A stretch of 64,000 bases of DNA, taken from contig NZ_CANLTU010000013.1 in the NCBI RefSeq assembly GCF_947494125.1, positions 1 to 64,000 on the forward strand, read 5' to 3'. Below the pieces are notes generated by a model. It did not search any database. It was not told the origin of the DNA and saw only the letters and a list, made by a program, of their open reading frames with translations. Source of the stretch: an uncultured Tenacibaculum sp. (GTDB taxonomy: Bacteria > Bacteroidota > Bacteroidia > Flavobacteriales > Flavobacteriaceae). The translations under genes were made by a program, and so were the position numbers. Shown piece after piece: positions 9,881-18,326 of this stretch; positions within the stretch are counted from its first letter, which is position 1; every line of letters starts with the position of its first letter.

Positions 9881-10612
9881 ATGAAGAAAACTAAAACAGC
9901 AATTGTTTTTGGGGCAACATCTGGTATTGGTAAAAACTTAACCGAACTACTAGTACAAGATAATTATATTGTTGCAGTTACAGGGAGGAGATTAGAGAGA
10001 CTAGAGGAGCTAAAAGTTAAAAATCCTAATCAAATAATTATAAAGCAAAATGATATAACTCAAGTTGAAGAGTTAGAGAAAACCTTTAAAGAAATTGTGA
10101 GTGAATTAGGAGAGGTTCATTTAATTATTCATTCATCAGGAGTCGGAGAGGTTAATAATAAATTAGATTGGAGTATAGAAAATAATACAGTTCAAACTAA
10201 TGTAGTTGGGGCTACTAAGTTATATGGATTAGCTTATAATTTGTTTAAAGAACAACAATTTGGACATTTGGTAGGAATTTCATCTATAGCATCGCTCAGA
10301 GGAAATAGAGCTTCACCTTCATATTTTGCATCAAAAGCATACCAAAAAGCATATTTAGAAAGCTTGTATATTAAGACAAAGTCAATAAAATCAAAAAAAG
10401 TATTTATAACAGATATTCGACCAGGTTTTATAGATACAGCCATGGCTTTGGGTGACGGTATTTTTTGGATGGTGCCTTTAGAAAAAGCAACAAAACAAAT
10501 TTATTCAGCAATAAAAAGAAAAAAACGAGTAGCATATATTTCTAAAAGATGGCGATTAATAGCTTGGGTTTTAAAAATAGTTCCAGCTCGATTGTTAAAA
10601 ATGACGACATAA
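9881..10612 (+). CDS. Short-chain dehydrogenase/reductase
   Basis: This 243-residue classical SDR has the dinucleotide-binding motif GATSGIG near residue 10, the catalytic serine in ISSIAS, and the catalytic Tyr-x3-Lys in YFASK. An Arg after the first strand (TGRRLERLEE) suggests NADP. Substrate unknown. The last stretch (KRWRLIAWVLKIVPARLL) is amphipathic and may touch the membrane. It is first in a tight operon: the HAD gene begins at the next base after the stop. Confidence 0.88.
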   Translation: MKKTKTAIVFGATSGIGKNLTELLVQDNYIVAVTGRRLERLEELKVKNPNQIIIKQNDITQVEELEKTFKEIVSELGEVHLIIHSSGVGEVNNKLDWSIENNTVQTNVVGATKLYGLAYNLFKEQQFGHLVGISSIASLRGNRASPSYFASKAYQKAYLESLYIKTKSIKSKKVFITDIRPGFIDTAMALGDGIFWMVPLEKATKQIYSAIKRKKRVAYISKRWRLIAWVLKIVPARLLKMTT

Positions 10613-11293
10613 ATGAAAAAGAAAAATTTAATTGTTTTTGATATTGATGATACATTAACAAAAAGTGAAAATCAACATCAAACAGCTTATGTAGAAGCTA
10701 TGAAGAGTTTTGGTATCACAGATATTAATCAGAATTGGAAAAGCTATCAAAATGTAACAGATAGCTATATTTTAAAGCAAAATTTTGAAGCTAATTTTAA
10801 AAGAGATTTTGAATTGTCTTTTATCAAGGATTTTGAAATTAAAATGACAGAGTTGTTTGTAAACCTTCCAGAAACATCTGAAATTAAAGGAGCAAAAGAG
10901 ATAGTTGATTTTTTTATGAGAGAAACAGATTATGCTATTTGTTTTGCAACAGGATCATTATTAAAACCAGCTTTGATTAAATTAGAACAAGCAAATATTA
11001 ATTTTGTGCCAACTTTGGTAGAAGCATCTAATAGTATTTATACTAGAGAAGAAATTGTGAAATCGGCAATAAAAAAAGCAAAAGAATATTTTCAAGTAAA
11101 AGACTTCGAGACTATTATTTCTGTAGGAGATGGTATTTGGGATTTAAGAACGGCACACAATTTAGGAGTTCATTTTCTTGGTATTAGGAATAAAAACCTA
11201 GAAGATTTTCAACAAGAAAATATTAAAAGCCATATAGTAGATTGGTCTAATTTTGATTTTCAAAAAATACAAACAGAACTAGAAATTATATAA
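10613..11293 (+). CDS. HAD-superfamily hydrolase (phosphatase)
   Basis: The 226-residue protein has the HAD nucleophile motif DIDDTLT at the N-terminus, a helical cap, the motif II threonine in FATGS, and the C-terminal acidic motif VGDGIWD. It is a soluble phosphatase of unknown substrate. It starts directly after the SDR stop and is followed one base later by the MazG-like gene, so the three are probably cotranscribed. A nucleotide or metabolite clean-up role is only suggested by that context. Confidence 0.88.
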   Translation: MKKKNLIVFDIDDTLTKSENQHQTAYVEAMKSFGITDINQNWKSYQNVTDSYILKQNFEANFKRDFELSFIKDFEIKMTELFVNLPETSEIKGAKEIVDFFMRETDYAICFATGSLLKPALIKLEQANINFVPTLVEASNSIYTREEIVKSAIKKAKEYFQVKDFETIISVGDGIWDLRTAHNLGVHFLGIRNKNLEDFQQENIKSHIVDWSNFDFQKIQTELEII

Positions 11294-11294
11294 A

Positions 11295-11684
11295 ATGAAA
11301 AATAAGATAAAAGCAGTCCATGAATTTCATTCAGCGTTTAAACTAAATATTCAAAATGAACCTACAGTTGCTATTTCAGATGATAGAAAGCAATTACGTT
11401 TTGAATTAATGAAGGAAGAAAATGAAGAATACTTAGAAGCAGCTAAAAACAACGATTTAGTTGAGGTAGCTGATGCACTTGGTGATATGTTGTATATTTT
11501 ATGTGGAACAATTATAGAGCATGGAATGCAACACAAAATTGAGGAAGTGTTTAATGAAATTCAGCGAAGTAATATGAGTAAATTAGGAGAAGACGGTAAG
11601 CCAATTTATAGAGAAGATGGTAAAGTACTAAAAGGACCTAATTACTTTAAGCCAAATATTAAAGAAATATTAAACGAATTATAA
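11295..11684 (+). CDS. MazG-like nucleotide pyrophosphohydrolase
   Basis: This 129-residue all-alpha NTP pyrophosphatase fold shows the acidic metal-binding motif EENEEYLEA followed by EVADALGD, the usual E-x2-E...E-x2-D arrangement. It hydrolyses a nucleoside triphosphate or related compound to the monophosphate and PPi; the substrate is not predictable. It is last in the SDR-HAD-MazG operon and is followed by a strong terminator. Confidence 0.88.
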   Translation: MKNKIKAVHEFHSAFKLNIQNEPTVAISDDRKQLRFELMKEENEEYLEAAKNNDLVEVADALGDMLYILCGTIIEHGMQHKIEEVFNEIQRSNMSKLGEDGKPIYREDGKVLKGPNYFKPNIKEILNEL

Positions 11685-11685
11685 T

Positions 11686-11719
11686 AAAAAAGCTCCTTAT
11701 AAATTAAGGAGCTTTTTTA
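11686..11719. terminator. Bidirectional terminator between convergent genes
   Basis: Stem AAAAAGCTCCTTA / TAAGGAGCTTTTTT with a 5-base loop serves both the MazG-like gene (+) and the thioredoxin-like gene (-). Confidence 0.88.
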
Positions 11720-11722
11720 TTA

Positions 11723-12592
11723 TTATTTGTTCATTATGAGTTCTAATTCAGAAGTTAAAGTCTTAACATTATTTACCATTTTAAGAATAACACCGTCGGA
11801 GTCAACAATTAAATGAGTAGGGTATTGTTTTACTTTTAGTTTTTTAGACATGTACTTTTTTTGTTCAGGAACAGTAGCATATTTAAAAGATTTTGTTTTT
11901 AAAAACTCAACAAGTTTATCTTTTTCATCAAAGGCTAAACTTACAAATTCAATATTGTCATCTTTATATTTATCAACCAAAGCATTTAGTTGAGGAAATT
12001 CTTCTACACATACTTTACAGTTTATAAACCAGCATTTTAAAACTAGTATTTTATCTTTAGTATCAGCTTTATTATGAGAGTTTCCTTTTAAGTCAACAAA
12101 ATCATATTTAGGAAGTTTTTTTCCTTCTCTTTTAAAATATTGATAGGCTACATTAGCTTTACCCATAATACTTTTTCTAATCTTACCATCTGTAGATTTT
12201 TCAAGATTGGTAAGTTTGTACTGAGTTTTACCTTTTACCTCAGATTTAATAGGAATATAAGCTCCAGTTCGCAAAGAATTTAAAAAAATAGCTTTTCCGG
12301 TTTTAGCGCCTTTTTCATCAATAGGAATAAAGGTGGACATTAAATCAATATTCTTTTTAGTATAGGTATTCCAATTATCAAAACTCCCTTGAATATCATT
12401 AAGATTTACATCTTTAGAAGTTTCTTTGCTTTTCTTTTTAGAAGAAGGTTTTGTTTTTTTTGTGGTTTCAGTTTTCTTAGTTGCTTTAGTGCCACTTTTT
12501 ATTAAGCTTTCACCTGAATAATTATTTAAAGCAAATAATGAAACAGAGAAACCAATTATAATTGATAAAACTGCTGGTACAATATTTTTCAT
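11723..12592 (-). CDS. TlpA/AhpC-like membrane-anchored thioredoxin-family protein
   Basis: The 289-residue protein has an N-terminal hydrophobic anchor (about 5-23), a long Lys/Thr/Ser-rich linker (about 30-65), and a C-terminal thioredoxin fold with redox site CKVC in the context WFINCKVCVEEFP. The cis-proline loop is visible in KQYPTHLI. It is probably an envelope thiol-disulfide oxidoreductase or peroxiredoxin-like protein. The highly charged linker is unusual in length. It is convergent with the MazG-like gene. Confidence 0.85.
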   Translation of the reverse strand: MKNIVPAVLSIIIGFSVSLFALNNYSGESLIKSGTKATKKTETTKKTKPSSKKKSKETSKDVNLNDIQGSFDNWNTYTKKNIDLMSTFIPIDEKGAKTGKAIFLNSLRTGAYIPIKSEVKGKTQYKLTNLEKSTDGKIRKSIMGKANVAYQYFKREGKKLPKYDFVDLKGNSHNKADTKDKILVLKCWFINCKVCVEEFPQLNALVDKYKDDNIEFVSLAFDEKDKLVEFLKTKSFKYATVPEQKKYMSKKLKVKQYPTHLIVDSDGVILKMVNNVKTLTSELELIMNK

Positions 12593-12659
12593 TTCCCCTT
12601 AGAATTTTCTTGTAATTAATTGATTATGAATTACTAATATAGCTTTTTTTTACTGAAAA

Positions 12660-13709
12660 TTAAATTTTTACACGCCAGTTATGTTTGTCTTCCGATTTGT
12701 TATACTGTATGTTAAGTAGTTTTTCTTTAAATAAGCTAGCATAAGAATCATCAATGTTTGGTAATTCGAAAACATCATCTTGGTGTTTAAAACCTTTAAT
12801 AGGATTAATTACGGCAGCGGTACCCGAACCAAAAATTTCTTTTAATTCACCTAATCGCGCAGCTTCTTTAATTTCAGCAACAGAAACCTTTCTAATCTCA
12901 ATGTCAATATTATTATCTTCTGCAAGCTGAATAATAGATTTTCTTGTAACACCATCTAAAATCCTATCATTAGTAGGAGTGGTAATTAATTTATTACCAA
13001 CTCTAAAAAAGATATTCATTGTACCCGCTTCTTCTAAATATTGATGAGTATTAGCATCGGTCCAAATAATTTGCTGATATCCTTCTTTATGCGCTAAACT
13101 AGTTGGGTAAAATTGAGCAGCATAATTACCAGCAGCTTTAGCGGATCCAACACCACCGTCGGCAGCTCTACTATATTTTTCAGAAAAAAGTACTCTAACT
13201 TCTCCAGCATAATATGATTGTGCAGGAGAACATATGATTATAAATTTATAAGCCTCGGCAGGTGAAGCAGCAATAGCACCTTCAGAAGCAATTATAAATG
13301 GACGGATATATAAAGAATTACCTAATCCTTTTTTAATCCAATCTTTGTCAAGGTTTAATAGTTTTTCTAAACCTTCAAAAAATACTTTTTCGGGTACAGG
13401 AGGCATTGCTAATCTTTCGGCAGAAACGTTTATTCTGTTAAAATTTTCATCAGGTCTAAACAAAAAGATGTCATCATTATCATCTTTAAAAGCTTTCATA
13501 CCTTCAAAAACAGCTTGTCCATAGTGAAAAACACGAGCAGATGGCTCAAATAAAAGAGGACCATAAGGCAATATTTGCGGATTAGTCCATTGTCCATCAA
13601 TAAAATCACAAACAAACATGTGGTCTGAAAATGTTCGTCCAAAATTTAAATTATCAAAGTCTACAGAGTCTATTTTCGATTGCTCTATTTGCTGAATGTC
13701 AATATTCAT
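12660..13709 (-). CDS. ilvE: Branched-chain amino acid aminotransferase
   Basis: This 349-residue class IV (fold IV) PLP aminotransferase acts in the last step of Leu/Ile/Val synthesis and the first step of their breakdown. The PLP lysine lies in SAKAAGNYAA, and the family motifs EAGTMNIFF and GTAAVI are present. Size matches the longer eukaryotic-type BCAT subgroup common in Bacteroidota. It is monocistronic; the gene before it on the same strand starts far away. Confidence 0.95.
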   Translation of the reverse strand: MNIDIQQIEQSKIDSVDFDNLNFGRTFSDHMFVCDFIDGQWTNPQILPYGPLLFEPSARVFHYGQAVFEGMKAFKDDNDDIFLFRPDENFNRINVSAERLAMPPVPEKVFFEGLEKLLNLDKDWIKKGLGNSLYIRPFIIASEGAIAASPAEAYKFIIICSPAQSYYAGEVRVLFSEKYSRAADGGVGSAKAAGNYAAQFYPTSLAHKEGYQQIIWTDANTHQYLEEAGTMNIFFRVGNKLITTPTNDRILDGVTRKSIIQLAEDNNIDIEIRKVSVAEIKEAARLGELKEIFGSGTAAVINPIKGFKHQDDVFELPNIDDSYASLFKEKLLNIQYNKSEDKHNWRVKI

Positions 13710-13794
13710 AAATTGCTGTTTTTACAAGTGCTACGAAGATACAAAAACTAGCTGTATAATATTTTTTTAGAGGAATGACTTAATGAATAATAAT

Positions 13795-13802
13795 TATATT
13801 TG
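13795..13802 (+). promoter_or_regulatory. -7 box of the DUF4920 operon
   Basis: The sequence TATATTTG matches TAnnTTTG and lies 28 bases before the ATG at 13830. No clear TTG at -33. Confidence 0.45.
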
Positions 13803-13829
13803 TTATCTAACTAATTTAAATTTCAAAAA

Positions 13830-14342
13830 ATGAAAAAAATACTTTTTATAGGGCTTTTTTTAAGTCTCTCATTTATAGGTTGTAAAACTGAAGAAAAAGA
13901 AAAGAAAGAAGAGGTAAAAGAAGTAGCATTTGTTTCTTTTGGAAAAGAAATTTCAGCTAAAGATGCTATTTCTAAAGATGAAATGGCAAAGAAATTTGAG
14001 GGTATGAATGTAGGTGATACTTTAGATGTGAAGTTTACAAGTAAAATAGGAGAAGTATGTCAGAAAAAAGGATGTTGGATAAAAGTTCCATTAGATGGAG
14101 ATAAAACATCGTTTGTTAAGTTTAAAGATTATGCATTTTTTATGCCAATGAACTCAGCAGAAAGTAAAGTAATCTTAAATGGAAAGGCATTTAAAAATGA
14201 AGTTTCAGTAGAAGAATTACAACATTATGCTAAAGACGCAGGAAAGTCTGAAGAAGAAATAGCTAAAATAATTAAGCCTAAAGTAACGTATTCATTTTTA
14301 GCAGATGGTGTTTTGTTAGAGGCAGTAGCTGATGAAAAATAG
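13830..14342 (+). CDS. DUF4920 lipoprotein
   Basis: The 170-residue protein starts with a lipoprotein signal (lipobox FIGC, cysteine at about 18), then a Glu/Lys-rich linker and a DUF4920 domain with the conserved GEVCQKKGCWIKV segment. The two cysteines in that segment may bind a metal or form a disulfide. Role unknown. Its last 11 bases overlap the start of the cytochrome c'-like gene, so the two are coupled in translation and probably in function. Confidence 0.85.
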   Translation: MKKILFIGLFLSLSFIGCKTEEKEKKEEVKEVAFVSFGKEISAKDAISKDEMAKKFEGMNVGDTLDVKFTSKIGEVCQKKGCWIKVPLDGDKTSFVKFKDYAFFMPMNSAESKVILNGKAFKNEVSVEELQHYAKDAGKSEEEIAKIIKPKVTYSFLADGVLLEAVADEK

Positions 14343-14775
14343 AATTTTGTTTGTGTTTTTTTTGAGTTTGGTATTAGGATGCCAAAAAGAGAAAGAAACT
14401 AAAGAAATAAAGATTATTAAAAAGGTTCCGTCAAATTTTCAGATGTATAAAACATCTGAAATGGCGGGATTAATGAGGAATATGCTCTCGAAAAATGAAA
14501 AAGTACGAGAACAAATTATTCAAGGAAAAGAAATAGGCGATTTTAATAAGGAATATATTAAAATACATACAGCAAAACTTACCGATAGTTCTGATTTTGA
14601 TGCTACTTTTTTAACTTTTGCAAATCATTTTGAGCAAATGCATAGAAAGCTTTTTGAAGTTGCTAAAGAAGAAAGAAAAGAGCAGTTTAATAATGCAATT
14701 AATTCATGTGTGTCTTGCCACGAAGTAAAATGCAGAGGACCAATTCCAAGAATTGAAAAATTATTAATTAAATAA
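14332..14775 (+). CDS. Cytochrome c'-like mono-haem lipoprotein
   Basis: The 147-residue protein has a lipoprotein signal (lipobox LVLGC) and a helical mature region. A single haem-binding motif CVSCH sits about 20 residues from the C-terminus. A CxxCH at the end of a four-helix bundle is the hallmark of cytochrome c' and c-556, while class I cytochromes have it near the N-terminus. It is therefore probably a periplasm-facing haem protein. The ATG lies inside the end of the DUF4920 gene (11-base overlap). Confidence 0.75.
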   Translation: MKNRILFVFFLSLVLGCQKEKETKEIKIIKKVPSNFQMYKTSEMAGLMRNMLSKNEKVREQIIQGKEIGDFNKEYIKIHTAKLTDSSDFDATFLTFANHFEQMHRKLFEVAKEERKEQFNNAINSCVSCHEVKCRGPIPRIEKLLIK

Positions 14776-14776
14776 T

Positions 14777-15430
14777 TTGAAGCGAGAAATAATTATAACG
14801 TCAGATGGTTCAACAACCATTCATTTGCCCGAATGGAATGAACAATATCATTCTAAACACGGAGCAATACAAGAAGCATATCATGTTTTTATTAAGAGTG
14901 GATTAGCGCTATTTCATAAAGATGAAATTTCAGTCTTAGAAATTGGATTTGGTACAGGTTTAAATTGTTTTATTACTTTTTTAGAAAGTAATAAAACAAT
15001 TAATTATGTAGGTGTAGAAGCATATCCAGTTGTTAAAGAAGAAGTTTCTAAATTGAATTATGTAACTGAATTGAATGTTGAAGATAGACAAGAGGTTTTT
15101 AAAGAAATACACGAAATTTCTTGGGAAGAAAAACACGAAATTGCTCAAGATTTTTATTTAACAAAGCGACAACAGTTCTTTAAAGATATTGAAGATATTG
15201 ATACTTTTGATCTAATTTATTTTGATGCTTTCGGAGCTGAACATCAACCCGATTTATGGACTGAAGACATTTTTAAGATTATGTTTAAAGCTATAAAAAA
15301 AGGTGGAGTTTTAGTAACCTATTCCGCAAAAGGAAGTGTTAGGCGAGCAATGCAAGCAGTTGGTTTTATAGTAGAACGTTTACCAGGCCCTCCAGGAAAA
15401 AGAGAAATGTTAAGAGCTAAGAAAGAATGA
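14777..15430 (+). CDS. mnmD: tRNA 5-methylaminomethyl-2-thiouridine methyltransferase MnmD
   Basis: This 217-residue SAM-dependent methyltransferase (DUF752 family) carries the motif I sequence LEIGFGTGLN and the DAFG motif in YFDAFGAEHQPDLW. It performs the last step of mnm5s2U34 formation in tRNA; here the MnmD domain stands alone without the MnmC oxidase domain, as is usual outside gamma-proteobacteria. TTG at 14777 is the likely start because there is no in-frame ATG before the conserved N-terminus. It ends in an ATGA overlap with the next gene. Confidence 0.9.
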   Translation: MKREIIITSDGSTTIHLPEWNEQYHSKHGAIQEAYHVFIKSGLALFHKDEISVLEIGFGTGLNCFITFLESNKTINYVGVEAYPVVKEEVSKLNYVTELNVEDRQEVFKEIHEISWEEKHEIAQDFYLTKRQQFFKDIEDIDTFDLIYFDAFGAEHQPDLWTEDIFKIMFKAIKKGGVLVTYSAKGSVRRAMQAVGFIVERLPGPPGKREMLRAKKE

Positions 15431-16239
15431 TAAGATCTAAAATTAATTTATTTAGGTTATTCACTGTTTTTATACTAGTTCTTTTATTTTTTTTCATAAC
15501 AAACCTTCTCTTTGTAAAAGCAAAAGGTTTCAAAGATTGGATTGGAGTCTTATTTACATTTTTTTCTGCGATATATACATTATATTATTATTTTAAGATA
15601 GCACCGATTATTTTTGTAGGAGATAAAGAAATTATTATTGTACATTTTTTAAAAAAGAAAAAATATTTAAAATCAGAAATATTAAAGATAAACCTAAGGC
15701 AAGTTAAAGGTTATGAGGGAATGGTAATTTATTTTAGAGATAAAAAGAAGGTAGAGTTTATCGATGACGTGTATGCTAATTTAGCAGAAATAAAAAAAGT
15801 ATTAGAATATAAAATAGATTCTAAAGATAAGAAGAGTGGCCTTGTTAAATTTCCTAAAAATAAGACTGTAAGGGGGACTTATATTAATTTCGGAATGTTC
15901 TGTTTTTTTATTTTTTTTGGAGTTTCTTTAATGGCTTTTAGAAGTGAAAATTGGTTAACTGGAATAATCATTTTAGTAATAAGTTATTTTATAACCAAAT
16001 TACTAAACTATTTTTCAATTGAAGATGATAAATTTGTAGTAAAAAACTATATTCTTTTTTGGTATACAAAAGAGTTTTTTATAAAAGATATTTTATCGAT
16101 TAAAAAAGAAACTGTTAATGCTCGTGTTTATGTTGAAGGGATAAGGGTTGTAACAAAAGAATATAAAAGTTATAGGTTTTGGTCTTCTCCAATGAGAGAT
16201 AAAGATTGGGATAAATTATTTAAAGATTTAATAAAATGA
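15427..16239 (+). CDS. Membrane protein with duplicated PH-like halves, unknown function
   Basis: The 270-residue protein has four hydrophobic helices in two pairs (about 10-30, 36-55, 155-173 and 178-193). Each pair precedes a similar beta-rich segment (EIIIVHFLKKKKYLKSEI and DKFVVKNYILFWYTKEFF). This looks like an internal duplication of a two-helix plus PH-like unit. I do not recognise a named family. It overlaps mnmD by 4 bases and the following microprotein gene by 4 bases. Confidence 0.75.
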   Translation: MIRSKINLFRLFTVFILVLLFFFITNLLFVKAKGFKDWIGVLFTFFSAIYTLYYYFKIAPIIFVGDKEIIIVHFLKKKKYLKSEILKINLRQVKGYEGMVIYFRDKKKVEFIDDVYANLAEIKKVLEYKIDSKDKKSGLVKFPKNKTVRGTYINFGMFCFFIFFGVSLMAFRSENWLTGIIILVISYFITKLLNYFSIEDDKFVVKNYILFWYTKEFFIKDILSIKKETVNARVYVEGIRVVTKEYKSYRFWSSPMRDKDWDKLFKDLIK

Positions 16240-16367
16240 AATTTAAAAGAAGATTTGGAAATAGAAAAAAAAGCAATCCTAGAAAGGGGTTGTTTCTAAT
16301 ACTATTGTTAGCAGTAGCTATTTTCCTGTGGTTTTATGTAGAAAAATTCATGGAAAGAATTTTATAA
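16236..16367 (+). CDS. 43-residue single-helix membrane microprotein
   Basis: A complete short frame runs ATG 16236 to TAA 16367. The protein has a very basic N-terminus (KFKRRFGNRKKSNPRKG), one hydrophobic helix (LFLILLLAVAIFLWFYV) and a charged tail. The ATG overlaps the preceding stop as ATGA, and trmN6 starts on the base after its stop. This packing argues that it is translated. Function unknown; the positive-inside rule puts the N-terminus in the cytoplasm. Confidence 0.65.
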   Translation: MKFKRRFGNRKKSNPRKGLFLILLLAVAIFLWFYVEKFMERIL

Positions 16368-17087
16368 ATGAAACCATTTAAATTTAAAGAGTTTACGGTA
16401 CATCAAGATAAAACAGCAATGAAAATTGGTACTGATGCAGTTTTGTTGGGAGCTTGGTGTGAATTGGGTGAATTTCCAGATTCAATATTAGATATTGGTT
16501 CAGGCACAGGAGTTATTTCATTAATGTTAGCACAGCGAAGTGATGCGATGACAATTGATGCGGTAGAAATAGATGAAAACGCTTACGAACAAACGGTAGA
16601 GAACTTTGAACAATCGGATTGGGGAGACAGACTGTTTTGTTATAGTGCATCTTTCAATGATTTTGCTGATGAAATGGCAGAAGAAGAGGAGATATATGAT
16701 GTAATTGTATCTAATCCACCATTTTATACCGATGATTTTGAAACGAAAGATGAGGCTAGAAATAAAGCACGTTTTACGTCATCACTAACTTTTGAAGCAT
16801 TACTAAAAGGAGTTTCTAAAATATTGTCGGAGAGAGGATTGTTTTCAGTGATCATTCCTTATAAAGAAGAAGCAAAATTTGTACAATTAGCTAAAGAAAA
16901 TAGGTTGCTTGTAAATAGAGTTTGTCGAGTAAAAGGAAATGAAACTTCAGAAATAAAGAGAAGTATGCTTACTTTTTCTTTTCAAGAACTAGAAGTTCAA
17001 GAAGAAAATTTAGTTATAGAAAAAGAAAGGCACCTATATACGGATGCCTATATTGAGTTGACTAAAGATTTTTATTTGAAGATGTAA
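16368..17087 (+). CDS. trmN6: tRNA1(Val) adenine(37)-N6-methyltransferase
   Basis: This 239-residue N6-adenine methyltransferase of the YfiC/TrmN6 family has the SAM motif DIGSGTGVISLMLAQR and the catalytic NPPF motif in VSNPPFYTDDF. It modifies A37 of tRNA(Val). The last about 116 bases (16963-17078) occur again as decayed copies at 18640-18753 and near 19727-19800. Bases 17029-17048 inside the coding region form an imperfect palindrome that, on the opposite strand, is followed by a T-rich tract and could terminate the convergent lipoprotein gene. Confidence 0.92.
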   Translation: MKPFKFKEFTVHQDKTAMKIGTDAVLLGAWCELGEFPDSILDIGSGTGVISLMLAQRSDAMTIDAVEIDENAYEQTVENFEQSDWGDRLFCYSASFNDFADEMAEEEEIYDVIVSNPPFYTDDFETKDEARNKARFTSSLTFEALLKGVSKILSERGLFSVIIPYKEEAKFVQLAKENRLLVNRVCRVKGNETSEIKRSMLTFSFQELEVQEENLVIEKERHLYTDAYIELTKDFYLKM

Positions 17088-17143
17088 GCTTTGCTAATGT
17101 GTTTGTATGAGGTAAGTAGGTTAGGACTAGCAATGAATTATAC

Positions 17144-17687
17144 ACATTGTTGCTCATAGTTATTTTTTTGAATCAACTTTTGTTTCTAAATAAATTTCTT
17201 GTCCAACTTTGAAAACTAAAATACTTGTTAATTCTAAATCAGCAAGTTCATCACAACAAATTCCGTATTTTTTTTTATTCATAAATATTTCAGAATATGC
17301 TTTACTTAATTCAATAACAAGCTTTTCTTTATTGAAACCATTCTCACTATATATTCTGTAGCCAATTGTTTTCTTTAATGGGTATTTAATAATAAGAATA
17401 GCTTTAGTACTATCTGTCACATTGCAGTCAGAACAATATAATTTATTTAATTCCGGTTTGGCTAGATTAATTCCACCAGTACCACCTTTTTCTCGTATGT
17501 ATCTTTTTCCTTTTTTATCTTTAATTTGAAATGGATTTGCAGAAACTATCATTCCGCCAAACATTAAGTTTGTTTTTTCCACTTCAAAACTTTTTTCTAG
17601 CAGTGCCTTTTCAGAACAACTTATAAAGCTTACTAGAATAAAAACTATCAGTAAATAGGTGTTTTTCATAATTCTGAGCAACGTTGT
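17144..17687. repeat. Imperfect 13-bp inverted repeats flanking one lipoprotein gene
   Basis: Left arm ACATTGTTGCTCA (17144-17156) and right arm TGAGCAACGTTGT (17675-17687) are inverted copies matching at 11 of 13 positions. They bracket exactly the gene at 17160-17669. This may be a gene-module boundary or chance; no transposase is present. Confidence 0.35.
17160..17669 (-). CDS. Lipoprotein of unknown function
   Basis: The 169-residue protein begins at ATG 17669 (MKNTYLLIVF...) and has a lipoprotein signal with lipobox FISC. I prefer this start to the upstream TTG at 17681, which lies inside an inverted repeat. The mature part contains a GGTGGIN loop, a CSDC pair and a later CCDE pair, so two Cys-pair motifs could bind metal or form disulfides. 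No family recognised. It lies in the accessory segment after trmN6 and is cotranscribed with the lipoprotein gene upstream of it (27-base gap). Confidence 0.6.
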   Translation of the reverse strand: MKNTYLLIVFILVSFISCSEKALLEKSFEVEKTNLMFGGMIVSANPFQIKDKKGKRYIREKGGTGGINLAKPELNKLYCSDCNVTDSTKAILIIKYPLKKTIGYRIYSENGFNKEKLVIELSKAYSEIFMNKKKYGICCDELADLELTSILVFKVGQEIYLETKVDSKK

Positions 17688-17696
17688 TATATGTAA

Positions 17697-18326
17697 CTAT
17701 TTTCGAAGTTTTGTGTACTCTTTAGTTTCACGAATTAGTTTATTATAGTCATTTATCATTGATTCTAATGTTTTTATTTCTGGTAATTCATTTCTCTGAT
17801 AATTTGACATCATAGGTTCAGTCAAAACTAATTTCATTAAAATAAGTTGATCATTTAGAATTGAAGCTTTTTTATCCAATTCTATCATTTTATTTTCGTG
17901 TTTTGAAACGCTTTTTCTATAATTACTTTCTAATCGTTTAAAAACATCAATCATTAATTTTTTCGTAATTGAATCTTTAATGTTGCTTGAGTAATTGTAA
18001 GCATTTTCAAAATAATTATTATTTGTTTTTGAATAATTTTTGTAAGGTTTTGCTTTTAAATCAAGGCTATCATTTTTAATTAAGTTTATTTTTTTATGAA
18101 GGTTTTTCAGATGTTCATTTTTATCTAATGCCTCCTCATAAAGTTTCTCTATAATGTTTGAGTTATATCGACTAGAATATTTACTTATGCTAAAGACATT
18201 TTTGTCATTTTCAAGAGTTTCAGGAGTTTCTAATAAATTTCCCTCATTTTCATTTTGTGTTATTCTTTTATCGCATCCAAAAATCATAATAGATGTAATT
18301 ATTAGAATTAGAAATTTAGTTTTCAT
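17697..18326 (-). CDS. Coiled-coil lipoprotein of unknown function
   Basis: The 209-residue protein has a lipoprotein signal (lipobox MIFGC, C18) and a Lys/Asn/Glu-rich, strongly helical mature region (about 60-205) that looks like a periplasmic coiled coil. No family recognised. It is the first gene of the two-gene accessory segment between copies 1 and 2 of the trmN6 3' repeat. Confidence 0.6.
   Translation of the reverse strand: MKTKFLILIITSIMIFGCDKRITQNENEGNLLETPETLENDKNVFSISKYSSRYNSNIIEKLYEEALDKNEHLKNLHKKINLIKNDSLDLKAKPYKNYSKTNNNYFENAYNYSSNIKDSITKKLMIDVFKRLESNYRKSVSKHENKMIELDKKASILNDQLILMKLVLTEPMMSNYQRNELPEIKTLESMINDYNKLIRETKEYTKLRK

Noticed and set aside
17082..17700. Integron attC-like site, suggested by ACAACGTTG near 17680.
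   Set aside because: The spacing and orientation of the repeats do not make an attC, the two lipoprotein genes are only about 27 bases apart, and no integrase is present.
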